A stretch of 64,000 nt of DNA, taken from NCBI GenBank assembly GCA_964017065.1, contig OZ024783.1:13452040-13516039 (forward strand), in the 5' to 3' direction. Under the pieces are notes generated by a model, which did no database searches, was not told the origin of the DNA, and worked only from the letters and a program-made list of their open reading frames with translations. Origin of the DNA: Haliclona indistincta. Lineage: Eukaryota > Porifera > Demospongiae > Haplosclerida > Chalinidae. The translations under genes and the position numbers were made by a program. Each line of letters opens with the position of its first letter. Within the stretch, counting starts at the first letter, position 1. Positions 1 through 12,085 of the stretch are shown piece by piece.

Positions 1-102
1 AAGTGCACAAATGCTTGAGGCAAAATATGAGGTACACCTCTTAGTATAGTATCTTTCGACATGTCCTGCACATAAATCATTTCGACATAGGAATTTTTAA
101 CT

Positions 103-3100
103 ATGTGTCAGTCTGGAGATTTGAATAAAATACTAGAAGAAGAGCTATGTTCAAAACTTGACATAAACTGGCAAGATAGAGTGGTAAGATTTTATTTTTA
201 ATTAATGTATAATTATTCTATAGCTGCTGCTTTTAATGCATGGTACCCATACAGGGCTACACTGGAATTCACAGAGCAATCAATTTCCGACAGAAAGAAG
301 TAGTTAAGCATCTGCTTTCAAGAGGTGCTATTGCAACAATTCCATCAGAGGTTATTTTATACATATTAAAATTATTCATACATATACATAAATCTGATAC
401 TTTACACAGTTTGGTGAGACACCACTCATTACTGCTGCAAGGATTGGTGATGCTGCAATAGTGAAGCTTTTACTTGAAGATGAACGAGTCCTCGAGGAGA
501 TAGATAAGCCAAATGAGGTGATTTGCTTTTTGTATTGTATATAGTTTTATAAATATTCGCAGAGTGGACGTGACACAGCAGTTCATAAAGCTGCTCTTCA
601 TGATCACATAAAAGTTTTAAGGTGTCTGATTAAAAAGAAGGCTGACTTAAACAAAAAGAACGAAGTGTGTTATTTGATTGCATGGAGCAAGCAATGTATT
701 AATTTTTATTTCTATTTTTAGCGGGGAAATACACCATTACACTTGGCTTGTAGTGAGGGAAACTCTGATGTTGTAGAACTGCTGATTAATCATGGAACTC
801 TCATTGATGAAAAAAACAATGTAACAATTATTATTATACATACGCACACATAATTATCACGCACGTTTCTTATAAGGATGGGGAATCACCTATTGACCTT
901 GCAGTGAAGTGTCATCGTTTTGCTTGTGTTGAAATATTGGAAAGAAAAATCACACACTCACAGGTATAATTTATAATACATAATGTATTGCAAACAGTAA
1001 TCAGGTGGTTACCCATGCACCACCGTAATTCATTGTAGTCACTTCATTGCAATACTGCTGAGCTGTCTGAATCTGAAAGTAAGTTTATTATAATTTATTA
1101 TTTCATAATTTTTGAGTTTACTTATTACATATGTAAATTATTTTTATATTATTTTTATATACTTACACTGTCTGTTGTCTGATTACGCAGCTATACACTA
1201 TCATTTATACTATTAGCATGCATATAAGTGTACAATACGAATGCAAGATTGTAATGCAAATCTGGGTAATGTGTACAGGCTTTAAAATGAAATTGTGGGA
1301 AGCATGCAGAATTGGTGACAGAGACTTCATTGAGAATCTCTCCAATGATTCACTACTCAGCAATGATTTGCTGGAAGATCCAGTAACTATGTCTGTAAGT
1401 ACTATAAACAGGAGGTTTATTAATAATTATTATCTGCTACATGCAGGGACTGCTGTACACTCCCCTTGTTATTGCTGTGCAATACGGACACATGCAGATT
1501 GTCAGTGCACTGTTTGTTGCAAAAAGGAGCAAATCCTAATGCTCCTGCTGAAGTATGTTCTATAGGTATAATGTTAGTTATACTGGTAATATCTGGTCAA
1601 TTTTGATAGAATGGATTGACACCGTTAATGATGGCCTCCATTCAAGGGGATACAGAACTTCTTTGCTTGCTCTTGGAACAGAAAGATATTGATATTAATG
1701 CTGCTGAATCGGAGGTACATGTATGCATGCAAATGTAATTTACAATTGGTAATCCATATATATAGGTTCAAGACACAGCACTACATTTGGCTGTTAAGAA
1801 GGCGTACAAAAAAGTGGTTCAACTATTGATAGAAAACAATGCTGACATTGAAAAAACTGACCAGGTGTACAATTTTGTCTGCATGCGTTATATATCATTG
1901 TGCATACAATTGTAATTGGAACTGTACATGGTATTAAAACCTATACTAAGTTGTATAACGTGTATACAGTCATGCTTTTGCATGAGATGTCCCAATAAAT
2001 TGAATCTACAGAATCGTTCCCTTTAATAAGTAACGATTAAATTTTAGTGAACATCAATCATTTTTTCTTACAGTACGGAAACACACCACTTCACTTGGCA
2101 TCAAAATGTTCTCATGTTGCTATTGTCCTATACCTTGTGAATTGTGATGCAAATAAAGAAGCTGTGAATATGGTAAATAAATGTTGTCATTATAATCATC
2201 ACAATTGCCTGAATGTATAATTATTTATAAAGAATGGTGATACATGTACACCTAAGGACTTAGCCAATGGCAAATGTGCAGGATTGATCGAAGGACTACT
2301 GGACCGTGGAAATTCGAACTTGATGAACTTGACAGCCGATCAGGTATAAACAATGCCAGAGAGCTAATTTACCTGCTTATAACACTATAATTCATAATTA
2401 TTAGAGAAATTGCTTTCTTTGGAAAGCTGTGCAACACTGTGATGAAAGTCTAATTGACAAATTTTTATCTTGTGGAGCTGATCCAAACTGGCCAAACCCC
2501 AAAATGCTTGTGAGCATGTTTAGCTGCAAATTAATGCACGAATGTATTTCTGCCTCAGGATTACACCTCACTGCAAATTGCTGTCATGTACGATCAGAAT
2601 ACAATTATCGAAAAGTTGCTTGAATATAAAGCTGATCCTAATAAGGTACATAAAATTTTACATTATTTTACTAAATAAGCTGGTTTACATAACTGTTATA
2701 CATGCATGTACATGCAGTTGAACCTCTCTTATTACATAGTACGTCATCTTTCGCCAATCGGATTGCTCTATTCGAGGGCATTAATGTAGGTTATTGACCG
2801 CGCGTAGCGTCTTCTATAGCAACAGACCGTTGCGTCTTTGCGAGTTTGAAAATTCGCGATGTTATTGCGCTCACAGAGATGAACTATGTAATAAATCATT
2901 TATTGCCCTACACAACTCGGGCATTAACCGACATTAATGACCTCGGGAAGTCGGTTGCCCTCGTACAGTCTCGGGCTGCGCCCTCGACCGTAACTCGGGC
3001 GACCGACTTCCCGCGGTCATTAATGTCGGTTAATGCCCTCGCGTGAGGGCAATAACTAATACTTAACGGACACACCCAATTGCAAACACCTCCATTATAA

Positions 3101-4139
3101 CGGACAATTTACTGATTACACAGCAATACAAAACAATACAAATTGAACTCCATGTAAGGGACACCAGCTTAAGTGCGTACATAACTCAAGCACACAACTG
3201 AGAAGTGACCTATAAGTCTCGTGCAAGTACTCAACAAAAACAGTTGTTGACGAGCCGCTAAGCCTCCAATTATTGATCGTAATCTTCAATGCAAACTTTT
3301 GCACTCCTTCGATCCTAAGTCGTCTTTAGCCAGTGTGCATGCATTCACATAATTATCCGCATGACATGTATACCGCATGCATGCATGCAGTATATATAGA
3401 GCAGTAATAGTATTGTACATTCATGATTCTGTTGTATTGTATATTTCCATAGGGGGTGCCTTCTTCTTTGTTGTTACTATTGAGCAGCAAGAAATGGAGG
3501 AAAGAAAGTTTTTTCAGTACTACTAAAGAAAGGAGCACAAGTTACAATGACTGATACGGTAACTATTGTTGTTAGTGTAAATCAACCTTGCATGAATATC
3601 TCTGCAACATTCAGGACGGAAACTCTGCTCTGCATATAGCAGTTGAAATGTCACACAGAGAAGTTGTCGAGTTGCTTTGCTTTTATCACTCTCTACTTGA
3701 CTTGCAAAACAAAGTCAGTTAGCAAACACTCAAAAAATCAATTCCTTTAAATTTTTAACAGGAAGGCGATACAGCACTTCACATTGCTGCAAGAAACAAT
3801 TTTCCTCTTATTACTCGTTTGTTGCTTAGACATGGAGCCAATAGAGAGCTACCTAACAAAGTAAGCAACCATAATGCATTACATTTTTCAAGTTCTATCC
3901 TGAATCAACACAGATGGGTGAAATTCCATACACAATTGCTTTAAGATCAGATCATACAGTGCTTAGTGACTGTTTTACGGTATGATAATACAATGTTTAA
4001 TAAATTTCACACAAATCTTTTGTAGGATGCTCAGTGGAAAAATGCATCGTTTACTGTAAAATCTCGTAAGCAAAGATTCATTCATTATGGGATCATAATG
4101 ACATTTTATACTACAGTTCAATGTAATTCTAGAATCTGA
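103..4139 (+). CDS. Ankyrin-repeat protein, 20 short exons, one internal frameshift
   Basis: Exons read from splice sites and frame: 103-183, 255-350, 410-517, 563-664, 722-820, 877-963, 1039-1078, 1279-1394, 1447-1552, 1610-1714, 1766-1864, 2074-2172, 2233-2343, 2405-2509, 2559-2645, about 3488-3558, 3615-3713, 3762-3860, 3914-3979, 4026-4139. Most exons are one phase-0 ankyrin repeat (33-37 codons) with motifs such as GNTPLHLA, GDTALHIA and GETPLITAA. Such proteins are protein-binding scaffolds; the partner is unknown. The frame is open upstream of the ATG to an AG at 90, so the gene may begin outside the window. Exon 1447-1552 carries one extra base near 1516 that would end translation. 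The repeat ending at 3558 lacks its N-terminal half and follows an intron filled with inverted repeats. No other domain is visible. It could be a gene with an assembly indel or a young pseudogene. Confidence 0.75.
2715..3140. repeat. Nested inverted-repeat elements in an ankyrin-gene intron
   Basis: Arms at about 2918-2963 and 2996-3040 are reverse complements (core CGGGCATTAACCGACATTAA) and form a foldback. It seems to sit inside a second element whose ends, AACCTCTCTTA near 2726 and TTAACGGACAC near 3063, resemble the element at 14158-14306. The nesting is inferred from that similarity. Confidence 0.55.
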
Positions 4140-6040
4140 TTGGTCAGTTGGAGGAAAATAAATCACGTATTCTTCCGCGGGAACTCGTATTTTCCGCTGG
4201 AACTCATATTTTTCCGCTGGAACTCATGATCATGTTTTTCTCTGTCATGAGTTTCTTTTGTACAGGTACTAGCTTTGGTAGTTTCTGGGCCAGTATGTGT
4301 TGTGTTCGCTTCTGGCATGGGCAGCACAGCGTCTATAGACCCGGGTACTTGGCTACGATCGATGCAACGATAAATATAGGTCAAGTTAGACGACGGATCG
4401 AGGCAACTACGGGATTTAGAGTGCCGCGGGAACCGATGTATAGACGTTCCGAGCGCGTAGCGCGAGGGCGTCTATTTCGGTTGCCAAGGCGCTCTAAATC
4501 CCGTAGTTGCCGATGATTCGTTGTCTAAGGTATTTATACTACAGCTACATGGCAACAATAAACCGACGCAGATATCTTTTGAAAAACAATGGTTGATGAC
4601 CGTCCCAAAGCTGCTGAGTTCCTGCAGCATGAGCGTTTCTTCTTGCTCGAAAACACGTGCTGTGACCCACACCCACAAACGCCGCTTTGCGTTACACGTG
4701 GCAATGGCTGAACTTGGACTCCAACGAACGGTTAGAATGATAGTTAAGACTTACTAGAGTCCAGCAGTCTTTTGTACTTGCTGTGTGCGTTTATTGGGCA
4801 ATCTTTAAGCTGTCAACATAGCAAAACGTGGTAAGTTACTTGCTTTCTTACGTTTTCCATGCACAATAAGTCAACTTATACTTGCTGCTTACTATTGCTC
4901 ACTACAAAACACAGCAGAGAGACTACAGAAGATGTTATTATCACCATCAGTATGCAAAATCTGGGACATTCGCCAAAATTTTGTCCACCAAAATTTCTAG
5001 CTGTACGGTAGTATTAATGTAATTAGTAACTATTGGTGTTTAGTATGTTTTAAAATTTTCAGAAAGCATGTCATTGTTGTGTCACAATGTGTGAATTGCT
5101 TGGTGATAAACCTGTAGTCTGGCACCTCAGGAGCAAATAGAGATCCAGTCTAATCATGCAAAGCACTAACAGGTACTAATTCGACATAAAGGCAATGATG
5201 ACATTATGACAAAAATTATAAAAAATTGTTTCAAGTACCACAGAGTCAGTTTTTGTCATGCAATGGTTGTTCTGTTCACGAAATTTAATATGTAAAGCTA
5301 TGTAGTAACTATTGTTGTGTAGTAACTATTGTGTTGTTGTACTAGCAACTAATACACCTTCAAACCTCCTGATGACAGCTCTTCAGATTCAGGAGATGAA
5401 GTGAGTTTGAAAAAAACAAAACATTATTTTGTAAATAGCACAGTATAATGTGTAGTAGTCTATAGAGTTGTTCTTGTTATTACCTTGTCTGCGAACCTTG
5501 CTGTGCTGTTAATGGAGTGTTAATGGATAATGGCTGCTTCCTATGTAGCTCTCCCAGGCACAAACACATATATACTGACAATAGCTAGTTCATGCATGTC
5601 ACAGCATACAGTATACAGTATATATAGGTATCATGAATGTCATGATGTAAGTCTATAAGGTACGAAATGATCTCATGTATGATAGCTTGCCTATTCTAGA
5701 GATGAACCAGAATCATTATCGGCGAAAGTTTCAACCGATTTATATTTATATTAGCTACAACTGTATGTGAGCTATGCCGCCAGAAGCAGGTCAAAATAGC
5801 TCTTCCCCTGGGTCCAGCTGGGTGAGTGGGTCATCACATACCTAGCACCTAACTATGGTCAGGTCAGACACCTAACACATAAACATCAGATACACACTGA
5901 TGTTATATTATAGTATGATAATAATAGTATCCCTACATGATACCATTTACTATTATGATCATCTACTAGGTTGCTGTCATTAACACCATATTTTACTTAT
6001 ATAGGTATTCGTCATGACATTCCAGAATGTCATGTAATTT
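4140..6040. other. Repeat-rich stretch without a supported gene
   Basis: Holds one MITE copy (4389-4577), short direct repeats of CCGCTGGAACTCATAT near 4190-4225, and AT-rich DNA. Short open stretches occur near 4590-4710 and 5780-5820 but have no recognisable domain or exon chain. Confidence 0.5.
4389..4577. repeat. MITE with long terminal inverted repeat, copy A
   Basis: Shares the core GACGACGGATCGAGGCAAC (4389) through GGTTGCCAAG with copy B. Its right half (about 4490-4577) is the reverse complement of the left half of copy B and ends CCGACGCAGATATCTT, giving a TIR of roughly 80 bp. The left TIR of this copy is diverged. No coding capacity was seen. Confidence 0.6.
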
Positions 6041-6313
6041 GGCACTACGGCTGTCGGAAAGACCAAGCTATCTCTAGAACTAGCCGAACGATTGGGCGGA
6101 GAAATCATTTCAGCTGACTCAGTGCAAGTATGTATTACCTTGATGACACTAAGTTATCTTGGTTATTAGGTATACAGGCACTTGGACATAGGATCTGCAA
6201 AGGTTGATGAGACTACTCGTCAGTTGACTCCTCATCACCTTATTGATGTTGCTGAACCAAACGACCAGTTCAGTGCTTCAGAATACTATGACAAGGCGTG
6301 CAGAGCTATTCAG
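6041..6313 (+). pseudogene. Fragment of a MiaA/IPT-type tRNA dimethylallyltransferase
   Basis: Two in-phase exons, 6041-6127 and 6170-6313, split by a 42-nt GT..AG intron. Exon 1 encodes the P-loop GTTAVGKT and the motif [10 protein letters not shown]; exon 2 continues YRHLDIGSAK, HHLIDV and FSASEYY. This is the N-terminal ATP/prenyl-donor half of the enzyme that adds a dimethylallyl group to A37 of tRNA. A stop codon lies two codons before the P-loop glycine with no AG between, and nothing after 6313 continues the family, so this is a fragment. The wording resembles bacterial or plastid-type MiaA more than the animal TRIT1 I know; that comparison is from memory. Confidence 0.7.
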
Positions 6314-6435
6314 GTTCCACCGCCCACTATTAGTAGTTTAATAAATCCCTGCTTGTTACATATGTAACATATAATATGCAGCTTACATGTAGCTGAAACT
6401 ATACTTTTTCTGGTCATTAATTATTCTCCTTGAGA

Positions 6436-6630
6436 TGCAACTCTGATGATTCAGTACAGAGCTTCAAGACACCAAAGAAGGTGTCCGCCATTGGAGCAGT
6501 GTGCCAGGTGGGGTGTGGTTCAGGTCACACACTGGCTCTCAGTCAAGACAACACCACAGTGTGGTCATTTGGTGCTGGATCTAGTGGTTGCCTTGGTCAT
6601 GGTGATAATAATAAACAACTCAAGCCCACG
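6436..6630 (+). pseudogene. Orphan exon with one RCC1 repeat
   Basis: An open stretch encodes CQVGCGSGHTLALS followed by VWSFGAGSSGCLGHGD, a typical RCC1/HERC beta-propeller blade, and ends at ACG before a GTACTG donor. No neighbouring blades were found; 6690-6990 holds short open pieces that might be other decayed parts. With the MiaA fragment just upstream it looks like a graveyard of captured gene pieces. Confidence 0.6.
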
Positions 6631-6993
6631 GTACTGACTACTCTGTCTCTTTCCATGCTTTGCTAATGGCATCTATACCATAACTAAGTTATAGGATCAC
6701 TGGCAGGGAGATCACTGACCTTCAGCATTACCAGCTTTCATCACATGGCATCTGATTATGATTATGTCATTATTATCGACCGTGGTGATAATAACATCTT
6801 CTGTAGTCTCTCTGCTGTGTTTTCATCTATCGAGAGACGCCCACTAGGCTCCACACAGATCAGTTTCATGATGAGATCCGTGACAGCCACTACTCTGGGC
6901 TTTAATATTGAGCATAGCACAGTGTAGACTATTAGAGATTGAACAGGATGTCATCCAGACACTGTTTCAGACAATTCTGTTGTATCCTCTGTA

Positions 6994-7146
6994 AAGATAT
7001 CTGCGTCGGTTTATTGTTGCCATGTAGCTGTAGTATAAATACCTTAGACGACGGATCGAGGCAACTACGGGATTTAGAGTGCCGCGGGAACCGATGTATA
7101 GACGTTCCGAGCGCGTAGCGCGAGGGCGTCTATTTCGGTTGCCAAG
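6994..7146. repeat. MITE with long terminal inverted repeat, copy B
   Basis: Starts AAGATATCTGCGTCGG, the reverse complement of the right end of copy A, and continues through the shared core to GGTTGCCAAG. The right TIR is missing, so this copy is 3'-truncated. Confidence 0.6.
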
Positions 7147-7427
7147 TATTGCTATAATAGTATTGCTATAATATGCATCTTCGGTTGTAATTTCTTTTGC
7201 TAATTAGTGGCTTATCTATATAATAATTAATAAGTAATGTACTAATTGTACATGAGTTCTTGTATGAATGGTATCATGTAATGGTAACATTCATGATACC
7301 ATTCATGATACCTTATGTATATTATTTTTGTAGAAACACAAGATGTCTTGCCGGAATGTCACAATGATGGCGAGCAAGACCTGCAGTTTTATTCAAAGTC
7401 TAGAATGACGACGGTACACGCTTATGT

Positions 7428-7787
7428 ACAAGAAATTAAAAAGATTTCTATCGAAATCAAAAGGATGTAGGGTTGTGAAATCTACCACTGGTTCACAATG
7501 TAAACTAACAAGGAACAAGCATAGAATGGTAACACGATTGACTTGCTAACAGACCATAGATCCCTACATCAGTGGCTGCTGTGGTTGACCTACTTGCTGA
7601 TGACTGCTGACACCTGACGTGCATTCAGCTTGTGCACAGCCACTGATGTAGGGATCTATGGTCTGTTAGCAAGTCAATCGTGTTACCATTCTATGCTTGT
7701 TCCTTGTTAGTTTACATTGTGAACCAGTGGTAGATTTCACAACCCTACATCCTTTTGATTTCGATAGAAATCTTTTTAATTTCTTGT
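7428..7787. repeat. Perfect 151-bp inverted repeat with 58-bp loop
   Basis: Bases 7428-7578 are the exact reverse complement of 7637-7787 by base-by-base reading. The inner ends are CAGTGGCTG and CAGCCACTG and the outer end is CAAGAAATTAAA. Perfect arms imply a recent origin or active homogenisation, or an assembly foldback artefact. No coding domain is evident. Confidence 0.9.
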
Positions 7788-9177
7788 TTGTGTCCTTTTT
7801 ACTTTTTAGTGAAGTGCAGTTCAATATTATGAACGTACTGAGCCGTCTTTGTTTCCACCATTGATTTAGTTTTCTTGGTGGCTTTTCTTTATTATTAACA
7901 ATTTTAAACTTGTAGCTAAAAATAATTATTATGCTGTACGTATCAGCTCGCCTACGCATACATGCATGCATGACTTGCATACGAGCCCCGCCCACACTAG
8001 TTTGTAGATCTGTACGGCGGTTATAATTATCTGGCAAGCGCAGAATGGTGTCCTATACGATCAGACGATCTTACCGTTCTTCGAAGACTCCAGACAGATA
8101 TGTGTTCTCCGATCCGTGATCCATACGCAATACGGCGCGCGCGGAGATACTCAGGGTAGTGCTTGGTCACGTGCGCTAACCACTGCTTGGTCACGTGCGT
8201 ATTGCGCAATCACAATGATGGCGTCTAACACTTAGCTGACAATGGATCACGATCGAGAACTCACGGAATGTATATCGCCGTTTCGCTAAAAACAAGGTTC
8301 AAAAGGCACCTGCCAGGAGAATTTCACTACTGTTCGTGGGTGTTTTGGTCTCGGCACTGCTCGCGTAAAGGCGCTAGGCCGCGCTGAAGAAGAAAGAAGA
8401 AGAAGAAGAAGAAGAAGAAAACGAAGATGACGAAACTCGATTTTCACTGTTTTTAGGTTCGTCACTTTAGTAACAGTGTAGAGCACTCTCCTTGCTACTG
8501 TAAGATGGGGCAACGCCAGATAGCAGATCTAAGTGTCCTTGAACGTATAAAATTCACCACCTGGCGAAATATCAGCGTTTGAACGCTAATACATGTATGT
8601 AGCCGCCATCTTGTTTTCCCGTTCAACCCTACATAGGGACGCACTACCGTGCGTCCCTAATAAGCAAAGGGTCATAATAATATAATTATTGTAGGATAAA
8701 GATTTTTCAAGAGAATACAGTCAACTGATCAGTAAGTTATATATCTTGAAGTTCATTTTTAAATTGCATGACTGTATACATTAATTTAGCTAGTAATTAT
8801 AGCTATTATTGCTGACAGTCTGTAACATTTCAAATGCACCTCAAAATGAATGCATGCATGCATCTATAGCCTCATGCAGTCCCATCAAAAGAGCCTATAG
8901 GGAAAAGTATACTGCTTTACATTATGACAGAAGTACCACTAAAGCAACATGAACTGCAGCAAAGGCTACTGAAATAATGTGCTAAAATACCTGCACCCAT
9001 GCAGACCTCGCTATATAATTATGCCAGAACAGATGTACATGTGCATACAACTTGTGCAGTTGAGTACAGCTAAAATTCCACTAAGGCATCAGTCTAGTAG
9101 TATAGTAGTACATCAGTAGTATCAGTAGAAGCACATTGTTGTGCTCCAGGTACATGACTATCTACATTATCATGCAG
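7788..9177. other. Intergenic stretch, no supported gene
   Basis: Contains a (GAA)n run at about 8385-8424, a GC-richer patch with a repeated TTGGTCACGTGCG motif near 8160-8200, and a hairpin at 8635-8658. Upstream exons of the ZU5 gene should lie here or further left, because its first visible exon starts in phase 1, but I could not identify them. Confidence 0.5.
8635..8658. other. Short perfect hairpin
   Basis: AGGGACGCAC, loop TACC, GTGCGTCCCT: a 10-bp perfect stem. It lacks a U-tract. It may be the tip of a palindromic MITE. Confidence 0.5.
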
Positions 9178-10454
9178 GTCTTCCTCAAAAATCATCAATC
9201 TATTCAGTGGCTACAAAATGTACACAAACAAGCTACCATGATCTCCGTATAGTTCCAAGTATGTAAGAATATATTGACCATACTTAACTTCTCATCTATC
9301 CTAGCAGAACTTCAAGGAGTGGAAGTATGTGGAGAAACTGTGTTTGAAATATTGAGCGACAAATTACCACAAAAGCTGGTATGGCATGGCTATGGGTTTA
9401 ACATAGAGATTCCTGATGGAGCCCTTCCACTTGGAGTGACTGCTCGTGTGGCTGTCAAAGCAATATTAAAAGGGCAGTTTATTTTTCCTGAAAACAGTGA
9501 ACTGGTCAGTGCAATTTACTGGATATCATGCAACGAGGTCTTTCTCAAGCATGTGACAATCAATATTCAGCACTGTGCACAAATTTTAAATGAAGAAGAA
9601 GCAAATAATTTTAAATTTGTTTTAGCCAAGTGTAATCAGGAGCTACCATATACATTTGTGGAAAGAGATGGTGTGTTCAACGCTGGCACACAATATGCTA
9701 CCATCCAGCGCAAGGAATTCTCAATATTTGGAATAATTGGTTATCGCAAAGTTAAAAAACAATATACTTCACTGAAATTTTACAGTGCTATTCGAAATTC
9801 GTTATTTGATGCAGATTTTCGCTTTGTTGTTTTATCTGATCTTAAGGCAACAATTACTAAGGTAATTTTTTGCACACATGAATATAAAATGTAATGCATA
9901 AAGTTAATGAATAAAATTTGCAGTACAATAAAGAAATGGAGGATTGGAATCCAGATGCTGACAATAGTACACATCGCTTTATGTTTAAAGAAGGCGATTG
10001 CCTCACTCTTGATATACAAACTGACCCACCTTTGGAAGTGGATAACTGGAGGATAATACCACGATCAACTCCTATTAAAGTAAGTAGTTAGTTATAGTAA
10101 CATCAGTTATATTTTTTGTCAAAAAATTAGATTTATAAAAGCGATGTTGATCGATATGATGTTTTAACTTCTGCTGAGCCTGCTGATGAACATGTAGTGC
10201 CTAGTTGCTGTATCATTCTAAAATGGATTGGACCACATGATTTGGAAGATAAAACACTATTGCACAGAGTCAAAATGTTGGGAACCACTGAACCAGACTG
10301 CTTCTTTACAATCTCTTATTATCCAAGTCAGCAAATTGTGACTAGCTACATTATCATTAGCTTACTGATATTGCAGGTCTTCCTAAAAAAACATCAATCT
10401 ATTCAGTGGCAGCTACAAAATGTGCACAAACAAGCTACCATGATCTCCGAATAG
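9178..10454 (+). CDS. ZU5-domain protein, tandem copy 1 (no Death domain), 5' end not found
   Basis: Exons 9178-9258, 9308-9861, 9924-10079 and 10131-10454 join in one open frame. After a short lead (TSYHDLRIVP) comes a ZU5-type beta domain: FNIEIPDGALPLGVTARVAV and FPENSELVSAIYWISC are typical of ZU5 in UNC5, ankyrin and PIDD proteins. The exons at 9924 and 10131 continue a UPA-like segment (WRIIPRSTPIK, CIILKWIGP). Relative to copy 2 the last exon is cut at about 10336, where the tandem-duplication junction begins, and reading continues through a hydrophobic run (YIIISLLILQVFL) to TAG at 10454. So this copy lost the Death domain and gained a possible short membrane segment. ZU5-UPA-Death proteins are signalling adaptors or receptors; the role here is inferred. 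Confidence 0.7.
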
Positions 10455-12085
10455 CTCCAAGTATGTAAGATTTTACAATACTTAACTTGTCATCTACGTA
10501 TCCTAGCAGAGCTTCGAGGAGTGGAAGTATGTGGAGAAACTGTGTTTAAGATATCGAGTGACAAATTACCACAAAAGCTGGTATGGCATGACTATGGGTT
10601 TAACATAGAGATTCCTGATGGAGCCCTTCCACTTGGAGTGACTGCTCGTGTGACTGTCAAAGTAATCGTAAAAGGGCAGTTTATTTTTCCTGAAAACAGT
10701 GAACTTGTCAGTGCAATTTATTGGATATCATGCAGTGAGGTCTTTCTCAAGCATGTGGCAATCAATATTCAGCACTGTGCACAAATTTTAAATGAAGAAG
10801 AAGCAAATAATTTTAAATTTGTTTTAGCCAAGTGTAATCAGGAGCTACCATATACATTTGTGGAAAGAGATGGTGTGTTCAACGCTGGCACACAATATGC
10901 TATACCATCCAGCGCAAGGAATTCTCAATATTTGGAATAATTGGTTATCGCAAAGTTAAAAAACAATATACTTCACTGAAATTTTACAGTGCTATTCGAA
11001 ATTCGTTATTTGATGCAGATTTTCGCTTTGTTGTTTTATCTGATCTTAAGACTACAATTACTAAGGTAATTTTGCACACATGAATATAAAAATGCATGAA
11101 TAAATTTTGCAGTACAATAAAGAAATGGAGGATTGGAATCCAGATGCTGACAATAGTACACATCGCTTTATGTTTAAAGAAGGCGATTGCCTCACTCTTG
11201 ATATACAAACTGAACCACTTTTGAAGTGGATAACTGGAGAATAATACCACGATCAACTCCTATTAAGGTAAGTGGTTAGTTATAGTCACAGTTATATTTT
11301 TTGTCAAAAATTAGATTTATAAAAGTGATGTTGATCGATATGATGTTTTAACATCTGCTGAGCCTGCTGATGAACATGTAGTGCCTAGTTGCAGTATCAT
11401 CCTAAAATGGATTGGACCGCGTGAGTTGGAAGATAAATCACTATTGCACAGAGTCAAAATATTGGGAACCACTGAACCAGACTGCTCCTTTACAATCTCT
11501 TACTATCCAAGTCAGCAATTAATTGTAATTGGTGCCGCTAATAGGAGACAGGAGGCAAGAAGCATGCAAATTAGGCAGAGAGAACAAAGTCAACTGGTAT
11601 GTATAATTACATTCACTTGTATAAAGATCATAATAGCTACTTTTAATAGACTGTAGGGACTCTTGTAAATGAACTCAAAAACTTTACTAACTGGAAGCAA
11701 CTTGGAATTCATCTTTCACTGGAACAAGCAGAACTAGATGAAGTAGAAGCTAATAACCGTATAGTTGCGGATAATTATGAAGAGAATGTTTGATCTATGG
11801 TTGAGAAAATATCCAGAGGCAGCTTGGGAAGATGTGGTCTCAGCACTGAGAAAGATGGACGAAAACCGCCTTGCAAAAACAATCGAAAAAAAGTATTGTG
11901 AAGCAACAGCAGGTGCAAATAATTATCACAGTTACAATAATCTTATTTATTCCACAGATGAACAGCAAAAAGGAAGCTTCACCAGACGACGTAACATGTC
12001 ATCACAATGCCAGATCTGCAGTTATCTGGTGGTAATAGTCACAATAGTTACAGTGGTGCTGGCAGTCATTTGGCAGTATTACTAG
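10377..12085 (+). pseudogene. ZU5-UPA-Death-TM gene, tandem copy 2, frameshifted
   Basis: Exons 10377-10460, 10510-11065, 11113-11267, 11315-11596 and 11650-12085 mirror copy 1 at high identity. Exon 10510 has two extra bases (TA, near 10902) and exon 11113 lacks one base (near 11220), each breaking the frame. The last exon encodes a Death domain (FTNWKQLGIHLSLEQAELDE, then MFDLWLRKYPEAAWEDVVSA) with another single-base break near 11775. The protein would end in a hydrophobic helix (YLVVIVTIVTVVLAVIWQYY), a tail anchor with almost no residues after it. It is either a pseudogene or a gene with consensus indels; the domain order itself is clear. Confidence 0.72.

Noticed and set aside
4577..6994. 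Large transposon bounded by the MITE ends at 4577 and 6994 and carrying captured genes
   Set aside because: The TIR outer ends face each other across this interval, so these are two separate copies and not the ends of one element.
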